A DNA stretch of 64,000 bases, taken from assembly GCA_916613615.1 (NCBI GenBank), contig OU744731.1, positions 58,162,289-58,226,288 of the forward strand, written 5' to 3'. This document shows, one piece after another, positions 32,957 through 45,956 of this stretch. Both the position numbers and the translations under genes were made by a program. Source of the stretch: Steromphala cineraria (Eukaryota; Mollusca; Gastropoda; Trochida; Trochidae). The notes beneath the pieces were generated by a model. The model was not told the origin of the DNA and did not search any database. It was given only the letters and a program-made list of their open reading frames with translations. Position 1 is the stretch's first letter. Each line of letters opens with the position of its first letter.

Positions 32957-33420
32957 TAGTCATGTTTTGGATGTTTCAGTTTTGATGTTGCCCAGCCCAG
33001 AGTAATCGGTCCTGCATGTGCCTTGGTCTTAAAAGTGGGTGTTAAAGTGGTCAACGAGCTCTCAATCCAGCTGACAAGAGCGGTTTATTAACCAGTTCAC
33101 GTGAGACGTTCATGCCTTTGGCTTGTGTCCATTCTTGGCGTAGCTGGGTAGCGGGATGAAAGGGATATCCCTCTCCATTCTAACTAGATGACGATCGTCG
33201 ATCAGGCACACTGGTCTACCACGGTCTGTCCTTCACATCACCTGTCACTCTGTGTTTGAACAACGGTCTACTGACCACTGATTTGCAGCGTTGAAGCGCT
33301 GAGAAATCTATCTCAAAGGCTTGCCTGCATCTCTCATGACTATCATCTGCAAACGGAAAGCATCTGAGATTCTGTTTCTTGCCATATTGGCAGTGCAATG
33401 ACAAGTGAAAGACCACTAAA
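32957..33420 (-). mobile_element. Tc1-like transposon relic, N-terminal transposase part (copy 1)
   Basis: The minus-strand frame at 33,216-33,416 includes SVVSRPLFKHRVTGDVKDRPW, matching the Tc1 DNA-binding region (..VSRL..RH..TGDVKDRPRSGRP). Below it, in broken frames, are relics of LVNKRLLSAGLRAR and LLTPRHMQDR. The catalytic part is missing, cut at 32,957 by a deletion relative to copy 2. Confidence 0.65.
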
Positions 33421-33734
33421 GAAACTCATTTCGGTCTTATATGAAGAGAGAAATATAAACTTCTTGAGGTGTAAGTAACTTTTGACAATTGACAATTGAT
33501 ATGGATATATGGAAATCGATTTGGATCAAAATGAAACTGATAAATAACTTATGGTTTTTCAAAGCATGAGATTATTTAACACTGTATTGAAAGTACTAAA
33601 TTTACTAATAAGATAAGATATTATATGAAATATCATTTTCAACTAAAGTAAGTAATCAGAAACTTCTCAGTTGCTTACCTATTTTACTTTTCGTCACTCG
33701 ACGCGATGCAGACTCCTTTTTTACAAATTTCCAT

Positions 33735-34925
33735 CTGTATTTTATTACCAGCAATTGATCATCCGTAAATGTTTCCGAACATCATAAAGCCTTACCATAG
33801 TCTTATGTAAAGTTATTTGGAAAAGTTTAGAATCAAACTCAAATAAGAAAACGTTATTTTGTTTCTAAGCCGCCAGTTTAAAAACGATATTCTCTTTGCA
33901 AAATGCTGTCAGATAGCTTCATCATTACACTGCTTAAACAATTATTTAACATAAATGAATCGTTGTGAACAGGGTTTTTCGCAAAAGAAAATCGAAAACG
34001 TTAGCAAATAGTAATGGCTTTGTATTGTTCTTCTATTCAATTGACATATATGTACAAAGAACACATTTGCAGCTTAACAAGCGTGATAAATGAGGTTAAT
34101 CTGTATCAAATTCAAATTCATATGGTGGATCATGTAACTTTAACACATGGCATTTCTTTTCCTTTTCCATAGATTCTCAATTTCTTTAAAACGGACCCTA
34201 ACCTGCTACAGTAAATTATTGAGAGGAGTCATTTGCCATCATTGAATTTGGCTGTGAATATACTCCTACACCCACCCCAACCCAACCAATATAAATGATA
34301 TTAAAAAAGATTGAAACTTACTTAAACCTTATTGCATGTAGAACAATTCTTAACTAAGTTGCCGAGCTCCCTTGACCCTTGACCCTTGATCCGTGGCCGA
34401 ACGCTCCAACCACTGCATTACCCGCCCCCGGAAGAAATGAGCCATATTAGTTTTCTCTGTTTGCACTATAAACTTCTGTGTGTTAAATCTCTTGTACATG
34501 TCTGTATTTTTCAGGAATCAATTTGTCCTCTCAAGATCCTGTTATAAAACCCTTAAGGTTTATGAGGAAATGTTTGTGACTGAATAGTTTTATAAGTTTA
34601 AAGCAAAGGAGCTGTGAATATAGACTTTCTGTTCCTTGACATGAACTTTTAACTTCTGTATGTTGAATGGCTTTCAGGAAACGGCCTTGTGCTCTCCAGG
34701 ACTTTCTTGCCCTGTACTGAAAGCTTAACTTACTTAACCAACGTCTGAGTCCAGCATTGCTACAGGAATAAAAGTATCCCGATTTCCAAATGGGCAAACA
34801 TGTGAGAGCGCCTAGCAACGACATATCCTCTAAATAGAAATAAGTTGTGTGTGAAAAATTAGTGATTTAAAAGGCCAAACTAGAAATATGCTTTCATTTT
34901 GCTGTTCTCTATTACATGTACATAG
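33735..34925. other. Sequence unique to copy 1 of duplication B
   Basis: Copy 2 lacks this interval: 55,966 joins directly to the sequence equivalent to 34,930. A minus-strand frame at 34,531-34,824 (97 codons) has no recognisable domain. Confidence 0.5.
34370..34432 (-). repeat. SINE head (tRNA-like) fragment
   Basis: The minus strand reads GGGCGGGTAATGCAGTGG then TTGGAGCGTTCGGCC, resembling a tRNA 5' half with an A box, followed by CTTGACCC-type repeats (AAGGGTCAAGGGTCAAGGG). No complete tRNA fold was seen, so it is a SINE fragment, not a tRNA gene. Confidence 0.35.
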
Positions 34926-37629
34926 TTCAACAAAATTTAGATTTTAAGTTTGAAGTGAGAAAGTGAGCGAGTAATTTTTATGCCGCTAGGGCAATATTGC
35001 AGCCATTAGCGGCGTTATAAATATAAATCGGTCAGTATTTATGTCAACCCTGTTATATGTTGTATCACTGCCTCCACCCATCTCGCAATATTTCTGTCAT
35101 ATCAGTTTAATCATATACAGTCTGAGGCAAACTGTATATCGAGGTATAATATTTAACTAGTAAGATAAAACTGATGAGAAACTCATCTAATGGATGAGAA
35201 GAAAGTTAAGTTACGAAATTAGTATTATATTTTTCTATGAATCATTTTATAGTATACTTGTCTGAGATCTTAATCATTTTATCATGTGACAAATTGTTAC
35301 TAGAATCAACAAATTGTTTATCTTTAAAAAAAACTATCTACTTCTACATTAGTACTTTGATTCAAATTTGAACTCGCTTTGTACTTGCAGATAAAAGGGA
35401 ATTGACATAGAAATGTTGATCTCTAACTTATGTTATCATGTCTATCTCTGAAGTAAAGTGTGTCCTCTTTAATGTGCAGCTGATATTTTAACTACGTGAT
35501 GGATTCTCTTTCCGCAATGCTACGATGCCTCAAGGAAATAACAAAAACAGGATATTTGCCCTTGTATTCGCAGTATGACCAGCCTCACAGGTTCAACCCA
35601 TGTAACTAAAGCAGTACTCACAACACAAGAAGTTGAAGACAGTCTGTATAAAAAATTGCTGTGATCTGAATTCTTTGATGAGTATGCACCTTATGTTTGA
35701 CCTCGAGATCTGAAACTGTATCGAACATTTGAAACATTTAATTCGAGTAGCAAAATCTTCCTTCATGATCACTTTATTCAATCATTAATTTACCTAATTC
35801 ACTCTGTACATATTGTTCCGCCTTCAGTATGCTGCAAGCGTGGATATAACCATGTTTTAATTGCACACTTATATTTCAGTCGAAACCATCAGGAAACCCC
35901 TGACATTAAATACAATAAATAGAGTAATAAAACAATAAAAAGACTCATGCAAAATCGCAGCAAGAATAATTCATTTCCTATGATTAAAAATATGAAAGTT
36001 ATAACTGACTTTTATTTCTATAATAACAGTTTGTTTGTCTTTGATCTTGCTTTAACCTCCTGAATTAATATTATTGCGAAAAAGGAGAAAAGAAAAAGAA
36101 CCAATTCGGTCGTACAAATAAATACTTTTTTTGATGGTTCAACATCAGCTTGCAAATTAAAAAGACAGTTTGTCTTCAACATATAAGTTGACTAAGTACA
36201 TTGATTTATCTCTTCAATCTTGGGGGCAACACAGGAGCTTCCTAATGCTGAGAAGTCTGACGATTAACCTCTGGCTCCAACAACGATTCCGTGAGAAGTT
36301 GAAACCAAGGGGCATGTCTGTCTCACTGTGTTGGTTTTATTGTCCTTGGCACGGAAATGTTTACACCCATATCGAATCTTCACACACATCTTCTGTATAG
36401 ACCAGGATGATAAAGACCAAAGTGCTCCGAACTGGGGCTCATTACATTGCTTGGACGCTGTGCGGTATGGGCTATTATCAGCAAATTGGGTTACACTTAA
36501 CAGCCATAAGAGCCATTTAATCATCTCATTATACACCTCCCACACACAGGGAAAAAGACTTAAAGAGAGCACACCTCACGTAACCCGTCCATAGAGCGGC
36601 GTTTTTAAGTTTATCTTTTATCTCACTGTCTAGGTCTTATTGTCCATGTCATGAAAATGTTTATAGCGAGGTTGGTATTTCATACAAACAATTACGCTGG
36701 GAGAATAATGATGACAGCTAAATGGTACTTTATCATTGCATCATTAAGCAGAGTGATAGGGCTGACTAACTATGATAAGAAAAGACGAAAAGAATTTCAA
36801 GTCGATAACTTTTACGTTACATGTACATGGTAGTTATCATTTATGTACTAAGTTTTTTAGGCTGTTATCAGCAAATTGAATAACATCCTCCTACTTGTAG
36901 GATCGTTCATGTATTTCAAGATTTCAATATATCTAACACACGGGATGCATAACATTGTTTGGTTTATAGTTTTCTAATTTGCCATAAGGATCACTTCAAA
37001 CATCACACGGTTTCAGATTCACTATATGCATGTTTGGCATTAAACCCTACCAACGTAGATCTTTAATTAAGTATAAGCATTCATATCTATTCAATCCTGT
37101 CATCATCTGTATCAATAAAAAAAATCACTGGTGACCATGTTTACGTCAGCTGCTAAAGTTTGGATGAAGCTCCTCCCTTGCATGGTCACAATCGGAACAG
37201 ACTGTCCACAATTTTTACAATAATTTCTCGACACAAGACATTAGAACATCAGTTTTTTAAATGTATATGTTAAATCAAATCCTGCCATATTATCAATGAC
37301 TTTAGTGCATATTAATCTAATCATTGAGTACTTGTTGTGCAGAAACCTAGGAAAGGTATTGACAAGTTTTGTAAATCAGTCATTTGGTTTACTGTTTACC
37401 AAAAGCATATCATTATTAATCACTTATATTTCATTATATACTGTAGTATCTGCATGCATGTCTATGTAATTTTCACATTAAAGATCCATATTCAAAGTGT
37501 AGTGAGGTTCAATTTTCTAAAAAGTAATTATTCACTATTATTCCACTATATTCATTGTATTGTTTGAAAAAATGTTCGACCAACCTAGAGAAAATCAGAA
37601 TAAGATTGATTAAATATTAAACAATTTCC

Positions 37630-38140
37630 CAACATGACCGAAACAGCAGCCGACATGAAGGCGAATCAAGCGTGACAATCTCACAAATTGCTTTTCCTTA
37701 CATACACTTGAAAGCCGTATTAATCCAGCACGACTAGATTTTCTTTATCTTCTCTGACTCAGGTACATTTTGTTGATACCCACTGGACGTGTGAGTGTGT
37801 GATCAAGTTCGAGTTTGACGTGTTTTGAACAATATTTCAGTTATTTAACAAGAGTAGATTGATCCTGGAAAAAAGGGTTGGAAGGGATGAGGGAAAATAC
37901 GGGAAAAATATACAAACATTATAATGACGTCACCCTGAGCGGGTTCGTTAAATCTTATGGCATTTTTGCAGAGGGTACTGTAGATATGACGTCAAATAAA
38001 GTATTTAATTGTTGTTTAAAACATGTAAATATGACTTCAAACTTTTGACGAAAGATTTTTCTTCTTTGATGTATTTCTTTTCTAAATAACTAAATTTCCT
38101 CACAACCATGCAGGTATGATGATTGGGCTTTAACTATATG
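37630..38140 (+). repeat. Dispersed 0.45-kb repeat, copy 2 of 3
   Basis: Related to 23,045-23,495 and to its duplication partner near 59,455-59,975. It has the shared blocks CATGACCGAAAC, GCATTTTTGCAGAGGG and GATGTATTTCTTTTC. Confidence 0.6.
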
Positions 38141-38589
38141 AACCTCTTATGGTAAGATTTTATGGTAATGGAATTCTAAGGATTTTAAGTCTAGTAAGTG
38201 GCACTAAAAAAGAACAGTAAATCATATCATATAAGGTCATCTGTCATAATGTCCCTTTTAATATCCAATGAATCTATCATCTGAACATCAAAGGGAATGT
38301 CAATATGTTCTTCTTTGAAGTAAGTCGTTTAATTACTGAACTCCTAGTAGTATTTAGGACTGACACTTAAATCAGTATTAAACAAGACATTAGATTAATA
38401 ACAATGTTGGTTTTTTTTAAATAAGTTGTTTTGTGCATTTTTATATCATCGTAAAGATATGTAATGCAACACTATTACAACATGTGTCAATAGTTAAGGG
38501 TTTAAATTCCGTACAAGGCATTTTAGTATTGAAGCAATAAGGAAGTATTAGTATTTTATAATATATAAATTAGTTTGTCTGTGTAGGCG

Positions 38590-39010
38590 ACGTCTCCACA
38601 TATGTAACAAGAAGACATAGTCATCAACATCCCCCGCCAAATTAGTTTCCATAAAAGCTCCCACCATTCTCCTACATGGACCATAACTATGTAATATGTA
38701 ATTGCATAAATCTCAACATAGTCCAAAATCACAGAACACAGGGTAATAACTGCATACACAATAATTGTATGGTTATAATGTTCGAACTCCATCAAGGTAT
38801 TGATGGCCTGAAGACACACAGCAAATTTGGTTATTTCTTTTTAAACAGTTTCTGAGAAAAGTTGTCCCCTTTGACTTGACTCACGAACAGAGTCCAAAAG
38901 CACGGAACAAGGGCAATTTATCCGTACAAAATAATTGCGCGGTTCTGATTTTTTTAACTCATCAAGTCATTGGTGTCCTGAAGACAAACAGCAAATTTGG
39001 TTACTCATTC
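38590..39010. repeat. Dispersed repeat with internal tandem duplication
   Basis: The block ending GACACACAGCAAATTTGGTTA at about 38,825 is repeated to about 39,003 (GACAAACAGCAAATTTGGTTA), with preceding CACGGAACA and ATCAAG motifs. Similar spacing suggests a mollusc-type tandem-unit element. Duplication B ends in its first unit. Confidence 0.5.
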
Positions 39011-42000
39011 AACAAGGTTACTAAGACATGGCAAAATATGATTTAATAATTTTGAAATCACAAATAATATCTTTAAAATGAGTGACTGAATGTTATTGCT
39101 TTTGTGAATGATAAAATAGTTTTTCTATAATAAAAGGATTTAGTTTAAGAAAAGAAAGTGTAAAAACCATTACGCAATAAATATATTTTAAATTTTATCC
39201 AAAACCCTATGTAGATGTAATTGCCAGTATTTTTAAAGTATAATCCGGGAAATACTGGATCATAATACGATCTTTGCTCCAAAAATTAAGATTATTTGTC
39301 AAGTTTTAAATAAGTTAAATGTGATTAGAATAGCTACACATGAAGTCAATCCTTGATAATTGCAGTCAAGTCACACTTCTGTGAAAACACACAACAAAAT
39401 TAAGTAATGCAATAAATTAGGTAAGAACTTAACAAAATGTGGATGACCTAACTATTAAACAAAACAATATACTAAGCATCTAGAATTGTTCATACCACCA
39501 ACACAACATTTTGGAATGAGAACTTAAATGCAGCTAAAAAAGATTGACATGTGCTAGTTGACGCATAGTTCAATCTCAATGTAAATTCGCATAATGTATA
39601 AACAATATGTTATGTACGTAAACATGGATATGATTGTTGTATTGATAGGTATGATTGCAAATGAGGCGCAAACAAGCCAAAACGCCTCTGAGACAGTAAA
39701 ACAATGAACAGACACAATGTCGAGTCTAGGGGTATTCTTGAAGGGGAAACACCATTGTGCAAAGTTGCCAAAATGGTTGGTTAACGAAAAATGTTTAAAC
39801 TGTTTATTGACGGAGATCCTTAAACAGATGGCGGGTGCAATGAAATCCAATTCATAAATCATAAAATTTTGATCCAGCCTCTGTTCCACTCAATTTGTAA
39901 TGTAGAATGAGAGATGTCTGGTCGAATGCAATCAAAATTAGTTGTGCAATAATCGATGCTGTCCTTAAATCATTTTGGCTACTGAATCAAAGGCTAAGGC
40001 TTAACCCTTTCCATGTGAGAAGTTTTGACATTTGATAAAAAAATTAATATGGAATGTGTTGAAATGTTTTTCAAGCAGGGGAAAATGATCTTGTTTGAAC
40101 AGAGACAGGATCAACATTTAATCAATTGATCTACCTCTGTGAGGAGAGAATGTGGAACCCTAGCGCGGTTGAAAACACAACAACACCTGGACAGGACCGT
40201 CTTATGTCGATAACTGAACTAGATAATTGGTTTAAATAAGCACCTACTATCATAAGGGAATGTTCAATACCTGGACGTCAATATGTATCTCAGCTGCGGT
40301 CCTATATTTAATTATTTGACAATTGGAAAAGTGTACATTCAAGCTAATTTAATCAGTTCCTGTATTTTTGTTATTAGTACAGTGTGTTCTGGGAGTTTCT
40401 TTAAACCCAAACATCAAAAGACCTCATAATCGATAGATGAATAGACGAACCCTTAGACATGGCTAAATTCAAAGTTTTTTTCCATATTGTATTCCTTGAT
40501 AAGGACTACCAAATATAAAATCATAAACTATTGTAAACATTCGTATTCATTATTTCAATGCAGATTTGTTTAAAGCAAAATCTCTTAGCAAAGCCATAGA
40601 TGTTTCTTTGTCGACAGGAAACCATAAACTTTAAGCGGAAGCTCAGGTAATTGTCACAAGCACAAAAAGGTTAAATCGTTTATCGAGCTGGTATTTTTGT
40701 CCTCTTCTTCTTTCAGCCTAACAAAGCTTCCAACTTTCTTAACATTTCCGCTTTATTGTTGCTGTCTCCCAGGAATTGATGGCTAATAAATGTCAGATTC
40801 TTTAGAAATAGTTGAATATAAAATGCAAACAATAAAGTGAAAATAGACTAGTTTCAGCTAAGAATAAGAGGGAAAGTTTGTGTAAAGTTCTATTAAACTG
40901 AACACCCAGGGGTATTAGTTATGAACCTCCATCTTAGTTCCTGAATGTCATTGTGACTCTACCTTTCTCTGCAGTCACGCCTTTGGGCATTTCTCAATAT
41001 TCAGTCAACTCTAAACCTTGCTTGATACAAAGGGCAAAGTGATTAACTATAATGACCTTTCCTCAGATATGGTGACCCTGACTTCCTTTGCAGACATATA
41101 TATATATATAAACTAGGTAAACACTTAACGGACACACCCTGACTCTTGGGTGAAGAATGACAGAAGGTTATTATGAAGTTAAATTACTTAGTAGAATCAA
41201 AACTAGCTCAGTTTTTGAACCGAATGCTAGATTTACAGCAATAAGCATTATTCTGTTGTCAGTATCTGTGAAATGTTTCTACATTCTAATGTATGTTTAA
41301 GTATGATAGCAAAGACTCAGTGGTTTCCTTTCTTTTGAAGCGGTTCAATTAAAAATCTAAAACAAAAGTTAATTTTCAACCGTTGCATCAAATAAATGAA
41401 AGATGTGTTTTTCATGACAAAAATGCAAAGTGTTTAACAAGTACAGATACCAGACAATAGTGTAGAAACCCTTGTCATGAACATATTTTATATATCTACA
41501 ATATTAATAATAAAACAAGTAGAGAACTATTAATTATAATCTGAAACCTTGAATATTGACCTGGTGAACTTGAAATCTGATACGAAATCTAAATAATAAA
41601 AGAGATTGGCAACATAAAGTGTATTAGATTGGATTTTTCTTTTATATTTGCACGTTTCACTAATAATGAATATGTTAATTTAGCCATTCTCTGTGATATC
41701 ACAATAAAGTGGTCTGTAGCTAATATCGATTGCTCTATTATTGAGATGGTCAGTCTGCCTCAAGATATTTGACTCTGTTAATGGGACATCATAAACCTAA
41801 TAACCCTCACTGCCAAACTTGTATTAATGAAAAACTTGCCATAGGCAAATAGTTAAGAACGTTGAGTCCTTACTGTATGTCTGCACAATATTTGGTATAT
41901 ATCAATTGCAATATTGCTTGAGAACGTAACAATAAAAACTGTGTTCCACAAGAGATATGGCTTGTAGAAGCCCAAGCGATATCTTTAAGGAGATTTTGAC

Positions 42001-42039
42001 AGAGTTTTGACAGTAGATTTTTAAAAAATACCATGCATT
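39011..42039. other. AT-rich intergenic DNA, no gene seen
   Basis: There is a (TA)n run near 41,097-41,110. A minus-strand frame at 39,554-39,889 (111 codons) is hydrophobic at its end but has no domain that I recognise and lacks convincing splice partners. Confidence 0.45.
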
Positions 42040-42045
42040 GCCAAG

Positions 42046-42141
42046 TACATGACATCTCAAACATCTTGTACCATCACGCAATGACGTCACAAACATGATG
42101 ATGTCACAAAGCTATGATGTCGTAAACATGATACCACAATT
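42046..42141. promoter_or_regulatory. Cluster of CRE-like TGAYRTCA motifs
   Basis: Within 96 bases are ATGACATCTC, ATGACGTCAC, ATGATGTCAC, ATGATGTCGT and ATGACATCAC, spaced about 20 bases. TGACGTCA is the CREB/ATF site. The spacing also looks like a decayed short tandem repeat, so function is uncertain. Confidence 0.3.
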
Positions 42142-42739
42142 TTATGACATCACAGCTTCAGAAGTTTTGCAAAAATGTAGATTAGTGCAGTGTTTAAAGA
42201 TGTATATTTTTCATGCAGAGGTAATGGAAAATATTTTTGAATGGAAAATATAAAATATCTCACCAAAGTGTCTTCTTTTATTAACTTTATCAACATAAGT
42301 TGATAAAAGTAATAAAAAATCCAACGCTTGCCCAATATTTTTACTTTTGTTAACGAGTGTTCCTTTTATACTGAAAATACTTGAAATTAAGAAATTGTTC
42401 ATATGTCTACTCTTTTCCGTATACAAATCAGGCTTCAACTTTCCCTCTTAAAAAGTTTGAGATTACCCTGCTGTTACCTTACCTGAAGTCAACATAAGCA
42501 GATTTGTTTATAATTTATATCGACAGCAAAAAACTCTTTAAGACTGTAAAAAAAGTTGTCAATAATTGACGTGACAGAATTCAGCGTACTATCAAAGCAC
42601 TGTTTTGAGAATCAGATTTAAAATGCTGTTTGCACATACAGAATCTCAATTTCTTTAGAAATATCAGTTATATGTGTGGATGAATGAAAGTATAAAGAAA
42701 TATGCATCATACGTCCATAGTTTTATATCCGGTTAATAA

Positions 42740-43650
42740 CTTATACCCCCTTTACACCAAGCTCGTTCTCAGTACGTTCTTGGATCTTTTAGAACGGGCT
42801 CAAACTGTCCGAGAACTGTCTGAGGACGAAATGAACGTTGTGGTAACTGTTTACGAACTTTATGAACTGGCTCGGACGTACTAAAAACCGGAATATGCTC
42901 CAGAACGTTCGACATGTTGAACGTTCTCCCCGTCCTGAAATTGGACGGAGTACAAACGTACTGAAAGCGGGATTGCCGTACTGAGAGCGGGATTGCAGTA
43001 CTGCGAATAGAACTACCGTTCTTCGATCTGACTAAGGACGATTAAGGACGTTGCGGAGTCGGGAATCGATTGCAATACGTTTGTGCACAGTTTCCACCCT
43101 GAACCATAGTCAGTTCTTCGTACGTCCTAATAAGTGTAAAATATTGAAAATGTTCTGATTCAGTTTGTAGTGCGTTCTTACACAGTCATAATAAGGTCCT
43201 CATTGCGTTCTACTCGTTCTTAGTATGTTTGCAAATTGCTCACATCGTTCTTACTACGTTTCCATTTCGGTATTTAAGGACGGGCATAAATACACTCGGT
43301 TAATACTTTTATCATTCGGATAGAGAAGTGATAAGAAAAATATGAACCAAGTTACATGAAGCTCTCAGCATGATGAATGTGGGTTTCCTACAGTTTGTGA
43401 TGGAAGCAGGGAAACAATGTAAAGTGTTGTTTGCCTCGGTCACTATGGCTTCTACAGGGCTAGTGGATCTGGTATTTGATTTCCTGTGAACAACCTTTCT
43501 CTGGTCATACGTCTTCTTTTTTTGGAGGCATGATGTTTTGACCTTGAAATTGAGAACGTTAATGAGAACTGGCAAGGACGTGATGGGTATTAATAGAAAC
43601 CGGGCCAGAACTGGATGATTTTACAATTAAGGCGTACTGAGAACGCAATA
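42740..43650. mobile_element. Possible non-autonomous DNA transposon with CGTTCT/GTACG motifs
   Basis: CGTTCTCAGTACG near 42,773 reappears inverted as CGTACTGAGAACG near 43,632. Many partial copies in both orientations lie between (AACGTACTGAAAGC, CGTACGTCC, TTGCGTTCTACTCGTTC). Dense subterminal motif repeats of this type are seen in some PIF/Harbinger elements. The left edge has CCCCTTTACACC. No transposase was recognised; the minus frame at 43,312-43,575 is uninformative. Confidence 0.4.
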
Positions 43651-45002
43651 AACTCACAGTATGTTATGGTAAACATTGCAAACGTCGATTTGAGGTGTAA
43701 TAACATTATAATGACATGATGATTAAGAAACCACACCAAAATAAACTTTAGGTTATTACAGAAAATCACGGTTTTAATTGAGTTATATAAGTTCATGGTC
43801 TTTAACTAAAGGGTTAACAACTTAAATGTGAATCTCGAAGGTTATTTAACTCTTTTCTTTTACTTACTTAACAGGAATAAGGTGAAACTTTTGAAATTCA
43901 ATAATAAAATATGAAATAGAAATGTAATTTTAAAATATAAATTTCAGCGCTGCATGGTGTTAATGTAATTCAAATGTAATGATTAAAGTCAAAAGCTTGA
44001 GTGTAAATGATTACAATAATGGCAAGTCGACTTAAGTCTGGGTTATCACTCGTCAGATTTACAAATTCACAGTGGCAGTATAAGGAACACTTAAAGGCAA
44101 AACCTCATTTATGCGTACAATACTATTTAAGTTAACTGTAACCACGAGGCTTCAACAAGATCAGGGTATACATTGTAAGTACTGAAAAAAAATTTATGTT
44201 ATTTAATTTTTTATAGCATAATACAAAGGATTATTTTCCTAGATTCCTTAAATTGACACACTAAAGTTAATACAAGTTTCAACATCACATCATCACAATT
44301 AAAATTTAAACTATTTACAAACAAAAAAAGAGAAAAAACTCCAATATACCGTAAATTTAAAACATGAATTCAAAAATCATTCATTAATAACTATACATCA
44401 GTTATATTTTGATGTATTCGCACTTTTCAAAACAGCATAATTCCAAATTAAATTTCAAATTTCAAATTGCAAATAAAAAAGGGTTGTGACACATGTAAAT
44501 GCTCCCTTTGTGAAGTGCTTCTATGTACTTTCAAAGCGAGAACAAATGCTGCGTTTCACATATTTTGACGTAATCGCCGTTTTTTCAAGGGGCAAAACTC
44601 TTGGTAGATTCATTTTTTTGAAGTTGCAAATGAAAAAATATGATTTGACACATGTAAATGCTCCCGGAACCTTTACGAATTTTGACGTAATCACACATTT
44701 TTAGGGAGCACAACCTGCATATTGCAATGTTATTGCAATGCAGGAACTGTAAAATGCAATATATCTCAAGACTAAATTTGGTACACTAATCAGCTCCAAT
44801 GATAATGATAAGATTAATATTAATGCACGACAATGGCTTACTCATATTATCTACTTCCCATAGTGAAACAAGATATATTTTTAGAAAGCCTGACGCAAAT
44901 ATATCCATCCACACAATTTTAGGTTTAACCAATTTAACACAGATCAACAAACTGAGTAAGAGTATGCATACTAAAAATACTGAAAATGTTAATAACACAC
45001 AC
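43651..45002. other. AT-rich non-coding, with a duplicated 160-bp unit
   Basis: GACACATGTAAATGCTCCC occurs at about 44,488 and 44,648, each followed by a similar AATTTTGACGTAATC block, so a unit of about 160 bp is duplicated. No gene was seen. Confidence 0.45.
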
Positions 45003-45157
45003 GTTTGTCCATTGTTGATGAGAAACTCTTGATGAGAGCTTCATTAGCGAGGATGTAGGGTAGTCCTCCGTTTGATTCTAAAAAATGTAGTCCAGAGTCA
45101 CCGGTTTTTCTTATCACAGAAAACCCCTCAACACCCAAGTCATTCAGATTCTGAAAC
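45003..45157 (-). CDS. Possible lone exon of an unknown gene
   Basis: The acceptor-like ATTTTATGTCCAG precedes an open frame of 51 codons, beginning FQNLNDLGVEGFSVIRKTG and continuing GLPYILANEALIKS, followed by a donor-like AAAC|GTGTGT. The sequence is balanced and protein-like, unlike the surroundings. I do not recognise the family and found no partner exon nearby on this strand. It may be an exon of a gene extending beyond what I could follow, or a relic. Confidence 0.4.
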
Positions 45158-45956
45158 TGGACATAAAATAATATGAAGTGTAAGTGTTAGCGGACATCTG
45201 ATTGTTTGTCTGCAAGAACCCTGTAGTTTGATAGTTTATTTCACTGAAAAAATATAAAACTTAAATTGTGGTGCTTTGTGTTGTTATTCATGGATAAGAA
45301 ACACACATTGCATTTTCAAAATAAAAACATATCACAAACCCTCAAAACATAAATCAATCATTAATCTCAGTACATTAATTATTTTCCGAGTTTGTTTCCG
45401 TATCATTAATATCATATAATAGGAATAAAATTTGCATTATGCTAGCCTTTTGCGATACATATTTTTTTATTCCTATTATATATTATTATATCGTAAAATG
45501 TCATTTTGAATAAAAGGGTTTGAAAGAAAATATGATTCAATATAAAAATATGTTTGACCTAGATTTCACGGAGTTTCTTCTTTCACAAAACACCAAGGTG
45601 AAGGTCCTATTGTCTGCGATATACAGTTGTGAGCAGTCTAGAAATATTCCTTCATGAAATGATCTTTTCATAGTGATAGAAGCGTCTCCTACAATCTATC
45701 AACATGTTAAGTGGTGTAAGTTTATATGGTTTATGCACATGCAAACACTGTTTTTGTTTCTATACAACAACAAAATTGTATGAACCACTTGTCAACATCG
45801 CTACAACAGGGGAAGTAACTCTAACCGCATTTTGAAAAGCTGCATTGTCATTGCAGTTACGCCTGTTCAGTTACGGTATCCTTAGACTAAACGCAGACTA
45901 TTTCAAAGGTGGGATTGTAACGTTTGTTACTATGCTACTGTGTACTATCACTAGAT
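45158..45956. other. Intergenic, no gene seen
   Basis: AT-rich with stops in all frames. Confidence 0.45.

Larger units (their letters stand above)
29068..38827 (+). repeat. Segmental duplication B, copy 1 (9.8 kb)
   Basis: Collinear with 49,775-61,879 in the same orientation, with high visible similarity over most of its length. Relative to copy 2 it lacks about 1.5 kb at 32,957, has about 1.2 kb of its own at 33,735-34,925, and lacks several elements inserted into copy 2. It contains no intact gene that I can recognise. Confidence 0.85.

Noticed and set aside
34370..34432. tRNA gene on the minus strand
   Set aside because: Only the 5' A-box-like part is present; no anticodon arm, B box or acceptor pairing was found, so SINE remnant is more likely.
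36170..36400. Open frame conserved at 57,815-58,042 (SLQ-WGQHRSFLMLRSL..)
   Set aside because: Conservation is explained by the segmental duplication; the reverse strand is equally open, and there are no motifs or splice partners.
39554..39889. 111-codon minus-strand hydrophobic frame
   Set aside because: No family resemblance, no paired splice signals, and AT-rich composition that readily yields hydrophobic codons.
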